Shown here one piece after another: positions 42,357 to 55,977 of a stretch of DNA of 64,000 nucleotides; within the stretch, counting starts at the first letter, position 1, and every line of letters starts with the position of its first letter. Source of the stretch: Marinomonas sp. KMM3893 (GTDB taxonomy: Bacteria > Pseudomonadota > Gammaproteobacteria > Pseudomonadales > Marinomonadaceae). The stretch spans positions 1 through 64,000 of the forward strand of contig NZ_SJSC01000010.1 in NCBI RefSeq assembly GCF_004352855.1. Reading direction: 5' to 3'. Below the pieces are notes generated by a model. That model was given only the letters and a program-made list of their open reading frames with translations. It was not told the origin of the DNA and ran no database searches. The position numbers and the translations under genes were made by a program.

Positions 42357-42484
42357 TTTTTACCTCATTTGCCAGTTGTGTACGGGGCTATCACCCGCTA
42401 CGGCTGGTCATTCCAGACCATTCCACTAATGTGCATAAGCCGACTGATAACCAGTCGGTTCTCGCACCCCAAAACTTTGAGTTA
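42357..42484 (-). other. Structured intercistronic region between rpsJ and rplC
   Basis: This 128-nt gap holds no ORF. It carries at least two local inverted repeats: CCGACTG-N5-CAGTCGG (42440-42458) and TGGTC-N6-GACCA (42405-42420). No T run follows either, so they are not terminators. They may be mRNA-processing or translation-control elements. No convincing promoter was seen. Confidence 0.5.
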
Positions 42485-42796
42485 TTAACCCAAAGAGATT
42501 TGTACTTCCACGCCTGCCGCAAGATCTAGTTTCATTAGAGCATCAACTGTTTTTTCAGTTGGTTCAACAATGTCTAGAACACGTTTGTGTGTACGGATTT
42601 CATACTGATCACGCGCATCTTTGTTTACGTGTGGAGAAATCAATACTGTGTAACGCTCTTTGCGAGTAGGAAGTGGAATCGGTCCACGTACTTGCGCACC
42701 TGTGCGTTTCGCTGTGTCCACAATTTCTTGTGTTGAAGCATCGATCAGACGATGATCAAACGCTTTCAAACGAATACGGATTTTTTGGCTTTGCAT
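42485..42796 (-). CDS. rpsJ: 30S ribosomal protein S10
   Basis: 30S head protein that also acts as NusE in antitermination with NusB and NusG. It is 103 residues and starts [19 protein letters not shown]. The ATG at 42796 has TTGGAG upstream. First gene of the S10 operon, with its own promoter at 42873-42901. Confidence 0.99.
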   Translation of the reverse strand: MQSQKIRIRLKAFDHRLIDASTQEIVDTAKRTGAQVRGPIPLPTRKERYTVLISPHVNKDARDQYEIRTHKRVLDIVEPTEKTVDALMKLDLAAGVEVQISLG

Positions 42797-42872
42797 TTCC
42801 AACTCCAAATACAATGTTTTGATAACTTAACTGTACATTTGTTAAGCTAACATCCTTTTTTAAGGACGGCGA

Positions 42873-42901
42873 ATATTAGCTATTCGAAAACTGGTTGTCA
42901 A
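42873..42901 (-). promoter_or_regulatory. S10 operon promoter
   Basis: A perfect -35 TTGACA (42901-42896), a 17-bp spacer and a -10 TAATAT (42878-42873) sit between the tuf terminator and rpsJ on the minus strand. The transcript would start near 42866. Its roughly 70-nt leader contains only small hairpins (e.g. TCCTT-AAAA-AAGGA). Confidence 0.75.
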
Positions 42902-42937
42902 GTAACCAATTCTGAAAGAATAAAATTTGCCAACAAA

Positions 42938-42971
42938 TAAAAAAGGCCACTCGAAAATCGAGCGGCCTTTT
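42938..42971 (-). terminator. tuf (str operon) terminator
   Basis: On the minus strand AAAAGGCCGCTCGA-TTT-TCGAGTGGCCTTTTTT forms a long stem, 32 nt after the tuf stop. It separates the str operon from the S10 operon. Confidence 0.92.
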
Positions 42972-43003
42972 CCTAGCTCTTAACAATTAATTCGAAGAAT
43001 CAA

Positions 43004-44227
43004 TTATTTTAGAACTTTAGCTACAACGCCCGCACCAACTGTACGACCACCTTCACGAATCGCGAAACGTAGACCTTCGTCCATCGCGATTGGGTGAATT
43101 AGGGTAACAGTCATCTGGATGTTATCACCAGGCATAACCATTTCAACGCCTTCTGGAAGCTCACAAGCACCAGTTACGTCAGTTGTACGGAAGTAGAACT
43201 GTGGACGGTAACCTTTGAAGAATGGAGTGTGACGACCACCTTCATCTTTACCCAACACGTATACTTCTGCAGTGAACTCAGTGTGTGGAGTGATAGAACC
43301 AGGCTTAGCCAATACTTGACCGCGCTGAACGTCATCACGTTTAGTACCACGTAGAAGAACACCACAGTTTTCGCCAGCACGACCTTCGTCTAGAAGCTTA
43401 CGGAACATCTCAACGCCAGTACAAGTTGTTTTCGTAGTATCTTTGATACCAACGATTTCAACTTCTTCACCAACTTTAACGATACCGCGTTCTACACGAC
43501 CAGTAACTACTGTACCACGACCTTGAATAGAGAATACATCTTCGATAGGCATGATGAATGCACCGTCGATTGCACGCTCTGGCTCAGGGATGTAAGAGTC
43601 AAGAGTTTCAACAAGTTTCTTAACAGCAGTAGTACCCATTTCGTTGTCGTCTTCGCCGTTCAATGCCATCAAAGCAGAACCTGGGATGATTGGAGTATCA
43701 TCGCCTGGGAAGTCGTATTCAGAAAGAAGGTCACGCAATTCCATTTCAACCAACTCTAGCATTTCAGCGTATTCTTCAGAATCCGCACCGCCACAGTCTT
43801 CAGCCAACAAGTCAGCTTTGTTTAGGAAAACTACGATGTAAGGTACACCTACTTGACGAGAAAGAAGGATGTGCTCACGAGTCTGAGGCATAGGGCCGTC
43901 AGTCGCACCACATACTAGGATCGCGCCGTCCATTTGAGCAGCACCAGTGATCATGTTTTTAACATAATCGGCGTGTCCAGGACAGTCTACGTGTGCGTAG
44001 TGACGAGATGGAGAATCGTACTCTACGTGAGAAGTAGAGATAGTGATACCGCGCTCACGTTCTTCTGGAGCATTATCGATACCGTCAAAAGCAACAGCGG
44101 TTCCGCCGAATACTTCTGCACATACACGAGTTAGTGCTGCAGTTAGTGTTGTTTTACCGTGGTCAACGTGACCGATAGTACCAACGTTAACGTGTGGTTT
44201 ATTACGTTCGAATTTACTCTTTGCCAT
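43004..44227 (-). CDS. tuf: Elongation factor Tu
   Basis: GTPase that delivers aminoacyl-tRNA to the ribosome. It is 407 residues, about 13 longer than E. coli EF-Tu, with extra residues in the G domain around [20 protein letters not shown] and in [16 protein letters not shown]1 is GHVDHGKT (19-26), G3 DCPGHADY and G4 NKADLL. It lies 35 nt after fusA as the last gene of the str operon. It is the only tuf gene in this window. Confidence 0.99.
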   Translation of the reverse strand: MAKSKFERNKPHVNVGTIGHVDHGKTTLTAALTRVCAEVFGGTAVAFDGIDNAPEERERGITISTSHVEYDSPSRHYAHVDCPGHADYVKNMITGAAQMDGAILVCGATDGPMPQTREHILLSRQVGVPYIVVFLNKADLLAEDCGGADSEEYAEMLELVEMELRDLLSEYDFPGDDTPIIPGSALMALNGEDDNEMGTTAVKKLVETLDSYIPEPERAIDGAFIMPIEDVFSIQGRGTVVTGRVERGIVKVGEEVEIVGIKDTTKTTCTGVEMFRKLLDEGRAGENCGVLLRGTKRDDVQRGQVLAKPGSITPHTEFTAEVYVLGKDEGGRHTPFFKGYRPQFYFRTTDVTGACELPEGVEMVMPGDNIQMTVTLIHPIAMDEGLRFAIREGGRTVGAGVVAKVLK

Positions 44228-44262
44228 GATACATACACCTTAAGAATTAGTAAGTATGATGA

Positions 44263-46356
44263 TTAATCTTCATTTTTGATGATCGCGTCTGCCACACTAG
44301 CTGGTGCTTCAGCGTATTTCTCAAATTCCATCGCATAACTTGCACGCCCTTGCGACAAGCTACGCACGTCGGTTGCATACCCAAACATCTCACCCAAAGG
44401 CACTTCCGCTCGAATAATTTTACCAGACGGGGAATCGTCCATCCCCTGTACAAGACCACGACGACGATTCAGGTCACCCATCACATCGCCCATGTATTCT
44501 TCAGGAGTAACAACTTCCACTTTCATTACAGGCTCAAGAACGCAAGGGTCAGCATCAACTGCCCCTTTCTTTAAGCCTTGAGAAGCTGCAATTTTAAAGG
44601 CCATTTCATTGGAGTCAACATCATGGAATGAACCATCAAACAATACGACCTTGATACCCAATAAAGGGAAACCAGCGATCACACCATTTTTCATTTGCTC
44701 CGAAACACCCTTTTCTATTGCAGGGATGTATTCTTTAGGAATAGCACCACCAACAATCTCGTTAACGAACTCAAGTCCTTCCTTATCGGTTGGAATCAAC
44801 TTCATTACGACGTGACCATATTGACCACGACCACCAGATTGACGTGCAAATTTGTGATTAATCGTCACTTCTTTGCGAATTTTCTCCCGGTAGGAAACCT
44901 GAGGCTTACCAATGTTCGCCTCCACCTTGAACTCGCGACGCATACGGTCAACAAGGATATCGAGGTGCAGTTCACCCATACCAGAAATAATCGTCTGCCC
45001 GGTCTCTTCATGTGTTTCCACACGAAAAGATGGATCTTCTTGCGCTAATTTACCTAACGCAATCCCCATCTTCTCTTGGTCAGCTTGAGATTTAGGCTCA
45101 ACCGCAACCGAGATAACAGGCTCTGGAAATTCCATGCGCTCAAGTACCACCACATCCTTCATGTCACAAAGCGTATCACCTGTAGTGACATCTTTCATAC
45201 CGATAGCGGCAGCGATGTCCCCAGCAAGCACTTCTTTGATCTCTTCACGATTATTGGCGTGCATTTGAACCATTCGGCCGACACGTTCACGCTTCTGTTT
45301 GACAGAGTTGTAAACCGCATCGCCTGTTTTTAGTACACCGGAGTACACTCGCATAAAGGTTAGCGTTCCGACAAATGGATCTGTCGCAATTTTAAACGCT
45401 AACGCAGAGAAAGGTGCGCTGTCATCCGCTTCACGGGTAACGACGGTCTCACCATCTTCAAGCGTACCTTCAATTGCCTTAACTTCAACAGGAGAAGGCA
45501 TGTACTCAATAACGGCGTCCAGGACAGCCTGAACCCCCTTATTCTTAAACGCAGAACCGCAGGTCACCAAGACAACTTCATTGGCTAATGTGCGAGCACG
45601 CAAACCGGCTTTGATATCCTCAACAGACAACTCACCTTCTTCAAGGTATTTGTCCATCAACTCTTCATTCGCCTCTGCAGCCTCTTCTACTAATTTCTCA
45701 CGCCACTCATTCGCATCATCAAGGAGATCACTAGGAATGTCTTCTAAAGTAAAAGTCATCCCATGATCTTCTTCATTCCAGCGAATCGCCTTCATGAGAA
45801 TCAAATCAACAACACCTTGGAAATCTTCCTCAGCGCCAATGTTCATTTGAATTGGTACCGCGTTCGCACCGAGACGGTCTTTTAATTGACGTACCACAGA
45901 GAAATAATCGGCACCCGTACGGTCCATCTTATTGACGAACACCATACGAGGCACTTCATATTTGTTTGCTTGACGCCAAACCGTTTCAGTTTGAGGCTGA
46001 ACACCAGAAGAACCACAAAGCACAACCACCGCGCCATCTAGAACACGCAAAGAACGTTCCACTTCAATTGTGAAATCTACGTGCCCTGGCGTATCAATGA
46101 TGTTGATACGGTGCTGATCGAACTGTTTACTCATTCCGCTCCAGAAGCAAGTTGTTGCTGCTGACGTTATGGTAATACCACGCTCTTGCTCTTGCTCCAT
46201 CCAATCCATTGTTGCGGCACCATCATGCACCTCACCAATTTTATGGGACAAACCAGTATAGAAAAGAACGCGTTCAGTTGTCGTCGTTTTACCCGCATCA
46301 ACATGCGCACAGATACCGATATTTCGGTAGCGGTTGATAGGTGTCTTACGTGCCAC
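44263..46356 (-). CDS. fusA: Elongation factor G
   Basis: GTPase that drives translocation and, with RRF, ribosome recycling. It is 697 residues. G1 AHVDAGKT is at 17-24, [21 protein letters not shown] covers switch II, and [10 protein letters not shown] is G4. The GTG start at 46356 ([13 protein letters not shown]) follows CGGAG at 12-nt spacing. It lies 21 nt after rpsG. Confidence 0.99.
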   Translation of the reverse strand: MARKTPINRYRNIGICAHVDAGKTTTTERVLFYTGLSHKIGEVHDGAATMDWMEQEQERGITITSAATTCFWSGMSKQFDQHRINIIDTPGHVDFTIEVERSLRVLDGAVVVLCGSSGVQPQTETVWRQANKYEVPRMVFVNKMDRTGADYFSVVRQLKDRLGANAVPIQMNIGAEEDFQGVVDLILMKAIRWNEEDHGMTFTLEDIPSDLLDDANEWREKLVEEAAEANEELMDKYLEEGELSVEDIKAGLRARTLANEVVLVTCGSAFKNKGVQAVLDAVIEYMPSPVEVKAIEGTLEDGETVVTREADDSAPFSALAFKIATDPFVGTLTFMRVYSGVLKTGDAVYNSVKQKRERVGRMVQMHANNREEIKEVLAGDIAAAIGMKDVTTGDTLCDMKDVVVLERMEFPEPVISVAVEPKSQADQEKMGIALGKLAQEDPSFRVETHEETGQTIISGMGELHLDILVDRMRREFKVEANIGKPQVSYREKIRKEVTINHKFARQSGGRGQYGHVVMKLIPTDKEGLEFVNEIVGGAIPKEYIPAIEKGVSEQMKNGVIAGFPLLGIKVVLFDGSFHDVDSNEMAFKIAASQGLKKGAVDADPCVLEPVMKVEVVTPEEYMGDVMGDLNRRRGLVQGMDDSPSGKIIRAEVPLGEMFGYATDVRSLSQGRASYAMEFEKYAEAPASVADAIIKNED

Positions 46357-46377
46357 TGTCTTTGTTGCTCCGGTCTA

Positions 46378-46851
46378 TTAGAAACGGTAGTGAGAGAATG
46401 CTTTGTTAGCTTCTGCCATACGGTGAACGTCTTCACGTTTCTTAACAGCAGAACCTTTATTCTCAGATGCATCTAGAATTTCACCTGCTAGACGTAGAGC
46501 CATGGATTTTTCACCACGCTTACGAGACGCTTCAACCAACCAACGCATAGACAATGCTGAACGGCGAGCTGGACGTACTTCTACAGGGACTTGGTAAGTC
46601 GCACCACCAACACGGCGAGATTTAACCTCAACCATTGGCTGGATAGATTCTAGTGCTTTCTCGAAGATCGCCATTGGATCTTCAGATTTAGCGCGGGTTG
46701 CAACTGTGTTTAGTGCATTGTAAACAATGCTTTCAGCTACAGATTTTTTGCCACTAACCATTACATGGTTGATGAACTTAGCAAGAAGTTGGCTTCCGTG
46801 TTTAGGATCAGGAAGAACTTCACGCTTAGCGACTACGCGTCTTCTAGGCAT
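46378..46851 (-). CDS. rpsG: 30S ribosomal protein S7
   Basis: Primary 16S 3'-domain binding protein, 157 residues. It starts [20 protein letters not shown]. In E. coli S7 binds the rpsL-rpsG spacer and represses its own cistron. A similar-sized spacer (99 nt) with a hairpin is present here. Confidence 0.99.
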   Translation of the reverse strand: MPRRRVVAKREVLPDPKHGSQLLAKFINHVMVSGKKSVAESIVYNALNTVATRAKSEDPMAIFEKALESIQPMVEVKSRRVGGATYQVPVEVRPARRSALSMRWLVEASRKRGEKSMALRLAGEILDASENKGSAVKKREDVHRMAEANKAFSHYRF

Positions 46852-46874
46852 GTCTATATCCTCTTCAGGTTCGC

Positions 46875-46899
46875 CCGAGACAATACAATTATTGCTCGG
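46875..46899 (-). promoter_or_regulatory. Hairpin in rpsL-rpsG spacer, candidate S7 repressor site
   Basis: The minus strand has CCGAGCAATA-ATTG-TATTGTCTCGG, an imperfect stem of about 10 bp with one bulge, 24 nt before the rpsG ATG. The spacer is 99 nt, close to the E. coli S12-S7 spacer that S7 recognises. The function is inferred by position only. Confidence 0.4.
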
Positions 46900-46950
46900 C
46901 CTTACTGTATTAAAAAATTATGTCTAAACGGTGACTTAAGCAGTATTAAC

Positions 46951-47410
<460 letters not shown>

Positions 47411-47411
47411 T

Positions 47412-47439
47412 AGGGAGGCGACTAAAAAATCACCTCCCT
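47412..47439 (-). terminator. Hairpin after rpoC, probable terminator
   Basis: AGGGAGGTGA-N8-TCGCCTCCCT (one G-T pair) lies 21 nt after the rpoC stop. The stem is strong, but the tail (ATTGACTGTTTTAT) is not a clean T run, so some read-through into the str operon is likely. Confidence 0.6.
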
Positions 47440-47459
47440 CGCGATTTAGCAGCGATTAA

Positions 47460-50400
47460 CTAGTCTTTCAGTGCTGCACTCAGTGCTTCTTCTACATCAG
47501 AGGCACTAATTGAGGCACTTCCTTCCTTCGCTGCCAGCGCAAGCTCTTTTTTACGCTTACGCTCATTGTGGTAAGCCAAACCAGTACCAGCTGGAATCAG
47601 ACGACCTACTACAACGTTTTCCTTCAAGCCACGTAAGTGATCTTTCTTACCAGTTACCGCACCTTCTGTTAAGACTCGAGTTGTCTCTTGGAAAGATGCT
47701 GCTGATATAAAGGACTCAGTAGCCAAAGAAGCTTTAGTGATACCTAGAAGTACACGTTCGAACTTGGCAGTAAATTTACCTTCTGCTTCTGCTTTCTCGT
47801 TTGCATCTAGAAGTTGAGTTAATTCAACTTGGTCACCTTGGATAAGATCTGTATCACCAGACTCACCAACATCTACTTTACGCAGCATCTGACGAACGAT
47901 AACTTCAATGTGCTTATCGTTAATCACAACGCCTTGTAAGCGGTAAACTTCTTGTACTTCATTAGTGATGTAATCAGCCAGAGCTTCTACACCTTGAAGA
48001 CGCAAGATATCATGAGGGCTCAAAGGACCGTCGGCAATGATCTCGCCTTTTGCCACTTCTTCACCATCAAAGATGTTGATTTGACGCCACTTAGGAATCA
48101 ATGTCTCAATTGGGTCACTGCCATCTTGTGGCGTAACAACCAAACGGATCTTACCTTTTGTTTCTTTACCGAAGCTAACCACACCCGTTGCTTCCGCCAT
48201 AACAGCTGGATCTTTCGGACGACGTGCTTCGAATAGGTCTGCCACTCGTGGCAAACCACCGGTGATATCTTTGTTACCTTGTGATTCCTGAGGAATACGA
48301 GCCAACACTTCACCAGATTTAACGGTTGCACCATGATCAAGGCTCAACAATGCTTTTTCAGGCAGCATGTACTGAACAGGAGAATCGGTTCCTGGAATCA
48401 ATACTGGATTGCCTTCCGCATCTACCACCGAGATCATAGGGCGTAGATCTTTACCCGCTGTTGGACGATCGCGAATTTCCATAACTTCAATGGTGGTTAG
48501 ACCCGTCATTTCGTCAGATTGGCGACGAATAGTAACGTTCTCTTCCATACCGCTGAACTCAAGACGACCTTCCATCTCAGATACGATTGGGTGTGTGTGT
48601 GGATCCCAGTTAGCAACGATTTGACCCGCTGTTACTTGATCCCCTTCACGCACACTCAACACAGCACCGTAAGGAAGTTTATAACGCTCTTTCTCACGAC
48701 CAGCTTCATCAGCAATCGCCAATTCAGAAGAACGAGAAGCAACAACCAAATGTCCTGTGTGACGCTCGATACTCTTCATTTTATTAAAACGAACTGTACC
48801 CGCGCTCTTAACTTGTACACTGTCTACAGCAGAAGCTCGAGACGCCGCACCACCGATGTGGAAGGTACGCATCGTTAACTGTGTACCCGGCTCACCGATG
48901 GATTGTGCTGCCACAACACCGATCGCTTCACCGATATTTACTTGATGTCCACGAGCCAAGTCACGACCGTAACACTTCGCACATACTCCATGACGAGTAT
49001 CACAAGTGATTACAGAGCGGATAAGCATTTCGTCAACACCAGCCGCTTCGATAGTACGAACGTTATGCTCGTCAATCAAAGTACCAGCAGGAAGTACTTC
49101 ATTGCCCTTAGCGTCCATCACGTCTTGAGCAACAACACGACCCAATACACGATGACCTAGTGGAACAACAACATCACCACCTTCGATCATAGCTGCAACG
49201 GAAATACCGTTTGTGGAACCACAATCTACTTCAGTGATAACCAAATCTTGCGCAACGTCTACAAGACGACGCGTCAAATAACCAGAGTTGGCTGTTTTCA
49301 ATGCGGTATCGGCAAGACCCTTACGAGCACCGTGAGTGGAGGTAAAGTACTGAAGTACGGATAGACCTTCACGGAAGTTCGCTGTGATCGGTGTCTCGAT
49401 GATGGAACCATCCGGTTTCGCCATCAAACCACGCATACCACCCAACTGACGCATCTGAGCAACACTACCCCGGGCACCGGAGTCGGCCATCATATAAACT
49501 GAGTTGAAAGATTGTTGTTCAACCGTTTCACCCGCTTTATTGACCGTGGTCTCTTTTGCCAAGTTTTTCATCATAGCTTCAGTTACGGTTTCGTTTGTAC
49601 GAGACCATAAATCGATTACTTTGTTGTACTTCTCGCCTTGTGTTACAAGACCATCCGCATATTGGTATTCGATTTCTTTAACTTCCGCTTCTGCTTTCGC
49701 GATGATCGCTGCTTTTTCTGGTGGAATAACAAAGTCATCCACACCAACAGAAGAACCAGAGGCTGTTGCGTACGCGAAACCTGTGTACATCAATTGGTCA
49801 GCAAAGATACAGCTCTCTTTCAAGCCAACTTTACGGTAACACTCATTGATCAGGTTCGAGATTGCCTTTTTCTTCATGGTTTGGTTAACCACAGAGAACG
49901 GTAGGCCATCAGGCACGATATCAAACAGCAAAGCACGACCAACAGTAGTGTCAGCAATGAAAGTAGACGGCACTTTATCACCATCCAATGTCGTATCGAC
50001 TTGGCTAATGCGTACTTTTACTTTCGCGTGCAATTCAACTTGCTTAGCACCATACGCACGGTGTACTTCTTTGATGTCAGAAAACGCCATGCCTTCACCC
50101 TTGGCATTGATTTTCTCACGAGTCATGTAGTACAGACCCAATACAACGTCCTGAGAAGGTACGATGATTGGTTCACCGTTTGCAGGTGATAGGATGTTGT
50201 TCGTAGACATCATCAAGGCACGAGCTTCAAGCTGCGCTTCAATCGTCAACGGAACGTGAACCGCCATTTGGTCACCATCGAAATCGGCGTTGTAAGCCGC
50301 ACACACTAATGGGTGCAACTGAATCGCTTTACCTTCGATCAACATAGGTTCAAACGCTTGGATACCCAAACGGTGAAGTGTTGGCGCACGGTTCAACATC

Positions 50401-51662
50401 ACTGGATGTTCACGGATAACCTCATCAAGGATATCCCACACTTCAGGTGTTTCACGCTCAACCATTTTCTTCGCTGCTTTGATCGTCGTCGCCATGCCAC
50501 GAAGTTCAAGCTTAGAGAAAATGAATGGCTTGAATAGCTCAAGTGCCATTTTCTTAGGTAGACCACACTGATGTAGACGCAGTGATGGACCTACTGTGAT
50601 TACAGAACGACCAGAATAGTCAACACGCTTACCTAGCAAGTTCTGACGGAAACGACCTTGTTTACCTTTGATCATATCAGCCAAAGATTTTAGAGGACGT
50701 TTGTTAGAACCAGTAATCGCGCGACCACGACGACCGTTATCAAGCAATGCATCAACAGACTCTTGCAGCATACGTTTTTCGTTACGTACGATGATGTCTG
50801 GAGCAGAAAGCTCTAACAGGCGTTTTAGACGGTTGTTACGGTTAATCACACGACGGTAAAGGTCGTTCAAATCAGACGTCGCAAAACGGCCACCTTCAAG
50901 AGGCACCAATGGACGTAAATCTGGCGGAAGAACGGGCAATACTTCTAGCACCATCCACTCTGGGTTGTTTCCAGAATGATAGAAAGCTTCAACCAGTTTA
51001 AGACGCTTAGAAAGCTTCTTAATACGAGTTTCAGAATTCGTGCTGTTTAGCTCTTCGCGCATGCGATTGATTTCTTCAGGCATTTCCAAATCGCGTAGCA
51101 ACATCTGAACCGCTTCGGCACCCATACGGGCATCAAATTCGTCACCGAATTCTTCTAGCGCTTCAAAGTACTGCTCGTCGTTTAGCAACTGCCCTTTATC
51201 AAGCGTTGTCATACCTGGATCGATCACGATGAAAGATTCAAAGTACAGCACTCGCTCAATGTCACGTAGTGTCATATCTAGGATAAGACCAATACGAGAC
51301 GGTAGTGATTTCAAGAACCAAATGTGCGCAACGGGTGATGCAAGCTCGATGTGACCCATGCGTTCACGACGCACTTTAGACAGAGCCACTTCAACGCCAC
51401 ACTTCTCACAAATAACACCGCGGTGTTTCAAACGTTTGTATTTACCACACAAACATTCATAGTCCTTAATAGGACCAAAGATTTTTGCACAGAACAGACC
51501 GTCACGTTCTGGTTTGAACGTACGGTAGTTAATAGTCTCAGGCTTCTTTACTTCACCATAAGACCATGAACGAATCATATCTGGTGATGCCAAGCCGATG
51601 CGGATTGCATCAAACTCGTCAGATTGTCCCTGTGATTTTAGAAGACCTAATAAGTCTTTCAT
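47460..51662 (-). CDS. rpoC: RNA polymerase beta' subunit
   Basis: Catalytic subunit of RNA polymerase, 1400 residues. The ATG at 51662 gives [20 protein letters not shown], matching the family; an in-frame GTG at 51677 is rejected. The N-terminal zinc site is [20 protein letters not shown]. The Mg-binding NADFDGD is at about residues 458-464. The second zinc cluster ([15 protein letters not shown]) is intact. It lies 65 nt after rpoB. Confidence 0.99.
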   Translation of the reverse strand: MKDLLGLLKSQGQSDEFDAIRIGLASPDMIRSWSYGEVKKPETINYRTFKPERDGLFCAKIFGPIKDYECLCGKYKRLKHRGVICEKCGVEVALSKVRRERMGHIELASPVAHIWFLKSLPSRIGLILDMTLRDIERVLYFESFIVIDPGMTTLDKGQLLNDEQYFEALEEFGDEFDARMGAEAVQMLLRDLEMPEEINRMREELNSTNSETRIKKLSKRLKLVEAFYHSGNNPEWMVLEVLPVLPPDLRPLVPLEGGRFATSDLNDLYRRVINRNNRLKRLLELSAPDIIVRNEKRMLQESVDALLDNGRRGRAITGSNKRPLKSLADMIKGKQGRFRQNLLGKRVDYSGRSVITVGPSLRLHQCGLPKKMALELFKPFIFSKLELRGMATTIKAAKKMVERETPEVWDILDEVIREHPVMLNRAPTLHRLGIQAFEPMLIEGKAIQLHPLVCAAYNADFDGDQMAVHVPLTIEAQLEARALMMSTNNILSPANGEPIIVPSQDVVLGLYYMTREKINAKGEGMAFSDIKEVHRAYGAKQVELHAKVKVRISQVDTTLDGDKVPSTFIADTTVGRALLFDIVPDGLPFSVVNQTMKKKAISNLINECYRKVGLKESCIFADQLMYTGFAYATASGSSVGVDDFVIPPEKAAIIAKAEAEVKEIEYQYADGLVTQGEKYNKVIDLWSRTNETVTEAMMKNLAKETTVNKAGETVEQQSFNSVYMMADSGARGSVAQMRQLGGMRGLMAKPDGSIIETPITANFREGLSVLQYFTSTHGARKGLADTALKTANSGYLTRRLVDVAQDLVITEVDCGSTNGISVAAMIEGGDVVVPLGHRVLGRVVAQDVMDAKGNEVLPAGTLIDEHNVRTIEAAGVDEMLIRSVITCDTRHGVCAKCYGRDLARGHQVNIGEAIGVVAAQSIGEPGTQLTMRTFHIGGAASRASAVDSVQVKSAGTVRFNKMKSIERHTGHLVVASRSSELAIADEAGREKERYKLPYGAVLSVREGDQVTAGQIVANWDPHTHPIVSEMEGRLEFSGMEENVTIRRQSDEMTGLTTIEVMEIRDRPTAGKDLRPMISVVDAEGNPVLIPGTDSPVQYMLPEKALLSLDHGATVKSGEVLARIPQESQGNKDITGGLPRVADLFEARRPKDPAVMAEATGVVSFGKETKGKIRLVVTPQDGSDPIETLIPKWRQINIFDGEEVAKGEIIADGPLSPHDILRLQGVEALADYITNEVQEVYRLQGVVINDKHIEVIVRQMLRKVDVGESGDTDLIQGDQVELTQLLDANEKAEAEGKFTAKFERVLLGITKASLATESFISAASFQETTRVLTEGAVTGKKDHLRGLKENVVVGRLIPAGTGLAYHNERKRKKELALAAKEGSASISASDVEEALSAALKD

Positions 51663-51727
51663 GGATATTCGCCCCACTCGTAAGGCCGGGGAGTCTTGCT
51701 CCCCAGCAGGTCAAATGTGATTCGTGC

Positions 51728-54700
51728 TTATTCGGTTTCCAGCTCGATATCGATACCAAGAGAACGAATCTCTTTCACCAACACGTTGAAGGACTCAGGC
51801 ATGCCAGGTTCCATGCGATGGTCGCCATCGACGATGTTTTTATACATCTTCGTACGGCCATTCACGTCATCCGACTTAACAGTTAGCATTTCTTGAAGCG
51901 TGTAAGCGGCACCGTATGCTTCTAGTGCCCATACTTCCATCTCCCCGAAACGCTGACCACCGAACTGAGCTTTACCACCCAGCGGCTGCTGAGTAACCAA
52001 GCTGTAAGAACCGGTAGAACGTGCGTGCATCTTATCGTCAACCAAGTGGTTCAACTTAAGCATGTACATGTAACCAACCGTCACAGGACGCTCGAAAGCA
52101 TCACCAGTACGGCCGTTGAACAACTTAACCTGGCCACTTTCGTTAATGCCAGCCAAGCGCAACATACGTTTGATTTCAGCTTCTTTCGCACCATCAAAGG
52201 CACCAGACGCCATTGGAACACCACCTTTCAGGTTATGCGCCAAGGTTAGAATTTCTTCGTCTGTGAAGCTATCTAGATCTTCCGTACGAGCACAACGCAA
52301 GTCGCCTTCATAGCCATTGTAGATTTCATCAAGGAAACTACGTAGCTCAGCAACCGCTTCTGCTTTTTCACGCTCTACTGCCAACATTTCGTTGATCTTA
52401 CGACCCAAGCCTTTAGAAGCAGCACCTAAGTGAGTTTCCAAAACCTGACCAACGTTCATACGCGATGGAACACCAAGCGGGTTCAACACGATGTCTACTG
52501 GATCACCGTTCTCATCGTACGGCATGTCTTCAACTGGCATGATCTTAGAGATTACACCCTTGTTACCGTGACGACCGGCCATTTTATCACCAGGCTGGAT
52601 ACGACGTTTAATGGCAACATAGACCTTAACGATTTTAAGAACGCCAGGTGCTAGATCATCACCTGTTTGTAGCTTACGTTTCTTATCTTCGAATTTGGCA
52701 TCAAGTTCTTTGCGGCGCTCAACCAAAGCCACTTGCGCTTTTTCAAGCTGCTCAGTCGCTTCTTCGTTCGCGATGCGAATCTTAAACCACTCAGGGTGAT
52801 CAAGATTTGCCAAGTACTCTTCAGTAATGATCGCATTACGCGCCAATCCTGGACCGCCTTCTGCAGGTTGACCAACCAAGGTTTCAGCAAGACGCTCAAA
52901 CGTAGCTTTTTCAACAATGCGGAACTCTTCATTCAAGTCTTTACGAACTTGATCAAGTTGCGATTTTTCGATGGACTTAGCACGTTCATCTTTTTCAATA
53001 CCGTCACGAGTAAAGACTTGCACATCGATAACTGTACCGCGTGTACCTGTTTTAACTCGCTGAGACGTGTCTTTCACGTCAGACGCTTTCTCACCAAAGA
53101 TAGCTCGCAAAAGCTTCTCTTCAGGCGTCAGCTGTGTTTCACCTTTAGGTGTCACTTTACCAACAAGAATATCGCCAGGCTCAACTTCCGCACCGATGTA
53201 AACGATACCGGATTGATCCAGCTTAGAAAGTGCGCCTTCACCCACGTTCGGGATGTCAGAAGTGATTTCTTCAGGCCCAAGCTTAGTATCACGAGCCACA
53301 CACGTTAGCTCTTGAATGTGGATCGATGTAAAACGATCTTCTTCTACAACACGCTCAGAAACAAGGATCGAGTCCTCGAAGTTGAAACCGTTCCAAGGCA
53401 TGAAAGCAATACGCATGTTTTGGCCTAGAGCCAAATCACCCATATCAACAGAAGGACCGTCGGCCATGATATCGCCAGACGCTACTTTCTCACCCTTCAT
53501 GACCAAAGTACGCTGGTTAATACAGGTATTTTGGTTAGAACGAACGTATTTCGTTAGGTTGTAGATATCAACACCGGCTTCACCCGCTAGCGTTTCTTCA
53601 GAGTTCACGCGAACAACGATGCGGCTTGCATCAACAGACTCAATCTCACCACCACGGCGAGCAACAATACAAACACCTGAGTCTTTTGCTACGTTCTTCT
53701 CCATACCAGTACCAACAACAGGCTTATCAGCCTTAAGCGTTGGTACGGCTTGACGTTGCATGTTCGATCCCATCAAGGCACGGTTGGCATCATCGTGCTC
53801 AAGGAACGGAATCAATGACGCCGCAACAGAAACGACCTGACGAGGAGAAACATCCATCAAGTTTACTTTCTCTTTTGGAATCAAAGTGGTTTCGTGCATA
53901 TGACGCACCTGAACCAACTCATCAACCAAACGCCCTTCTTCATCTACATTCGCAGACGCTTGGGCAATAACATATTTCGCTTCATCGATCGCAGAAACAT
54001 AGACTGTTTCATCGGTCATCTTGCCGTCTACAATCTTACGGTAAGGCGTTTCCAAAAAGCCGTAGCTATTGGTGCGCGCGTAAGTAGACAACGAGTTGAT
54101 CAAACCGATGTTTGGTCCTTCCGGCGTTTCGATAGGACAAACACGACCATAGTGAGTGGCGTGTACGTCACGTACTTCAAAGCCTGCGCGTTCACGAGTA
54201 AGACCACCAGGCCCTAATGCAGAAACACGACGCTTGTGAGTGACTTCCGAAAGCGGGTTGTTCTGGTCCATAAATTGAGACAGCTGGCTCGAACCAAAGA
54301 ATTCTTTGATTGCAGCAGCCACAGGCTTCGCATTCAAAAGATCTTGTGGCATAAGGCCATCTGCTTCTGCCATAGACAGACGCTCTTTAACAGCACGCTC
54401 AACACGAACCAAACCAACACGGAATTGGTTTTCAGCCATTTCACCAACAGAACGAACACGACGGTTACCCAAGTGATCGATGTCATCAACCATGCCATTA
54501 CCGTTACGGATATCTAGCAAGGTCTTAAGAACAGCGACGATATCGTCGTTATCCAAAATACCAAGACCAGTGTCTTCGTCACGGCCTAGACGGCGGTTGA
54601 ATTTCATACGACCAACGCCAGACAAGTCATAGCGGTCTTCAGAGAAGAACAAACCTTGGAACAAGCCTTCTGCTGATTCTTTGGTTGGTGGCTCGCCAGG

Positions 54701-55828
54701 ACGCATCATACGGTAGATTTCTACCAATGCTTCCAGCTGGTTGTTTGTTGGATCAATACGAAGCGTGTCAGAAATGAATGGACCGTTGTCCAAGTCATTT
54801 GTGTACAAGGTATCGATTTCTGAGATACCTGCAGACACTAGTACTTCTAGCAATTCTACAGAAAGCTCTGTGTTTGCTTCTGCAATCAATTCACCCGTAG
54901 CAGGGTGAACCAAGTTTTTCGCCGTGACTTTACCAAGCATGTACTCTAGCGGAACAGATAAGCGCTCAAGACCCGCTTTCTCCATAACGCGAATGTGCTT
55001 AGCCGTAATACGACGACTTTCTTCAACAATGATTTCGCCGTTAGCATCAGCGATATCAAACAATGCCGTTTCGCCACGAAGACGATTCGCCACCAACTCC
55101 ATTTCAAAACCGTCACGGGTTAAGAAGAAGCGAGTTGTTTCGAAGAAAGTTTCAAGAATTTGTTCCGTTCCATAACCTAAAGCACGCAGTAAGATAGTTA
55201 CTGGTAGCTTACGACGACGGTCAATACGAACGAATACGCAGTCTTTTGGATCAAACTCGAAGTCCAACCAAGAACCACGATAAGGAATTACACGAGCAGA
55301 ATGTAGTAGTTTGCCTGATGAGTGAGTTTTACCACGGTCGTGGTCAAAAAACACACCAGGTGAACGGTGTAATTGAGAAACGATAACACGCTCTGTACCG
55401 TTAATTACAAACGTACCATTTTCTGTCATGAGTGGAATTTCACCCATGTAGACTTCTTGCTCGCGGATGTCTTTGATGGCCTTGTTAGAGGACTCTTTAT
55501 CGTAGATGATGAGTCGAACTCGAACGCGTAGAGGTGCCGCGTAAGTAATACCACGCAACTGACACTCTTTCACATCAAACACAGGTTTGCCTAAACGGTA
55601 ATCGACGTATTCTAGCGCCGCATTGCCGGAAAAGCTGACCATTGGAAAGACAGATTTAAAGGCCCCATGCAGACCTAATTCCCCACGCTCTGCAAGGCTT
55701 TTGCCTTCTTGCAGAAAATTACGGTAGGACTCAAGCTGTATTGCCAGCAAGTATGGCACATCCAAAACGGGCGGCAGTTTACCGAAATCCTTACGGATAC
55801 GTTTTTTCTCAGTATATGAGTAAGCCAT
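51728..55828 (-). CDS. rpoB: RNA polymerase beta subunit
   Basis: Second large RNA polymerase subunit, 1366 residues. The start [17 protein letters not shown] at 55828 has GGGGA 6 nt upstream; a second ATG at 55834 is too close to it. The rifampicin region (about 510-540, [20 protein letters not shown] then [11 protein letters not shown]) carries the sensitive-type D, H and S residues. It follows rplL after a 189-nt gap with an attenuator. Confidence 0.99.
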   Translation of the reverse strand: MAYSYTEKKRIRKDFGKLPPVLDVPYLLAIQLESYRNFLQEGKSLAERGELGLHGAFKSVFPMVSFSGNAALEYVDYRLGKPVFDVKECQLRGITYAAPLRVRVRLIIYDKESSNKAIKDIREQEVYMGEIPLMTENGTFVINGTERVIVSQLHRSPGVFFDHDRGKTHSSGKLLHSARVIPYRGSWLDFEFDPKDCVFVRIDRRRKLPVTILLRALGYGTEQILETFFETTRFFLTRDGFEMELVANRLRGETALFDIADANGEIIVEESRRITAKHIRVMEKAGLERLSVPLEYMLGKVTAKNLVHPATGELIAEANTELSVELLEVLVSAGISEIDTLYTNDLDNGPFISDTLRIDPTNNQLEALVEIYRMMRPGEPPTKESAEGLFQGLFFSEDRYDLSGVGRMKFNRRLGRDEDTGLGILDNDDIVAVLKTLLDIRNGNGMVDDIDHLGNRRVRSVGEMAENQFRVGLVRVERAVKERLSMAEADGLMPQDLLNAKPVAAAIKEFFGSSQLSQFMDQNNPLSEVTHKRRVSALGPGGLTRERAGFEVRDVHATHYGRVCPIETPEGPNIGLINSLSTYARTNSYGFLETPYRKIVDGKMTDETVYVSAIDEAKYVIAQASANVDEEGRLVDELVQVRHMHETTLIPKEKVNLMDVSPRQVVSVAASLIPFLEHDDANRALMGSNMQRQAVPTLKADKPVVGTGMEKNVAKDSGVCIVARRGGEIESVDASRIVVRVNSEETLAGEAGVDIYNLTKYVRSNQNTCINQRTLVMKGEKVASGDIMADGPSVDMGDLALGQNMRIAFMPWNGFNFEDSILVSERVVEEDRFTSIHIQELTCVARDTKLGPEEITSDIPNVGEGALSKLDQSGIVYIGAEVEPGDILVGKVTPKGETQLTPEEKLLRAIFGEKASDVKDTSQRVKTGTRGTVIDVQVFTRDGIEKDERAKSIEKSQLDQVRKDLNEEFRIVEKATFERLAETLVGQPAEGGPGLARNAIITEEYLANLDHPEWFKIRIANEEATEQLEKAQVALVERRKELDAKFEDKKRKLQTGDDLAPGVLKIVKVYVAIKRRIQPGDKMAGRHGNKGVISKIMPVEDMPYDENGDPVDIVLNPLGVPSRMNVGQVLETHLGAASKGLGRKINEMLAVEREKAEAVAELRSFLDEIYNGYEGDLRCARTEDLDSFTDEEILTLAHNLKGGVPMASGAFDGAKEAEIKRMLRLAGINESGQVKLFNGRTGDAFERPVTVGYMYMLKLNHLVDDKMHARSTGSYSLVTQQPLGGKAQFGGQRFGEMEVWALEAYGAAYTLQEMLTVKSDDVNGRTKMYKNIVDGDHRMEPGMPESFNVLVKEIRSLGIDIELETE

Positions 55829-55947
55829 CAGCATTCCCCAGCTTGTGCACATTGACGCAAAAGGCCCAAATCAGGCCTTACCATATATGGGAGCGTTATC
55901 TCCCACTTGAAAATTCTTTTATGTTTTATTTGAGTTTCTAGAAACCC

Positions 55948-55977
55948 AAAAAGGCCGGTGACAAAATGTCACCAGCC
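55948..55977 (-). terminator. rplL-rpoB attenuator
   Basis: On the minus strand GGCTGGTGAC-N5-GTCACCGGCC is followed by TTTTT, a strong intrinsic terminator placed inside the operon. A second perfect stem (TTTCGAC-N6-GTCGAAA, 55979-55998) lies directly before it. In E. coli a terminator at the same place stops about 80% of transcripts, so L7/L12 is made in excess of RNA polymerase. Confidence 0.85.
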
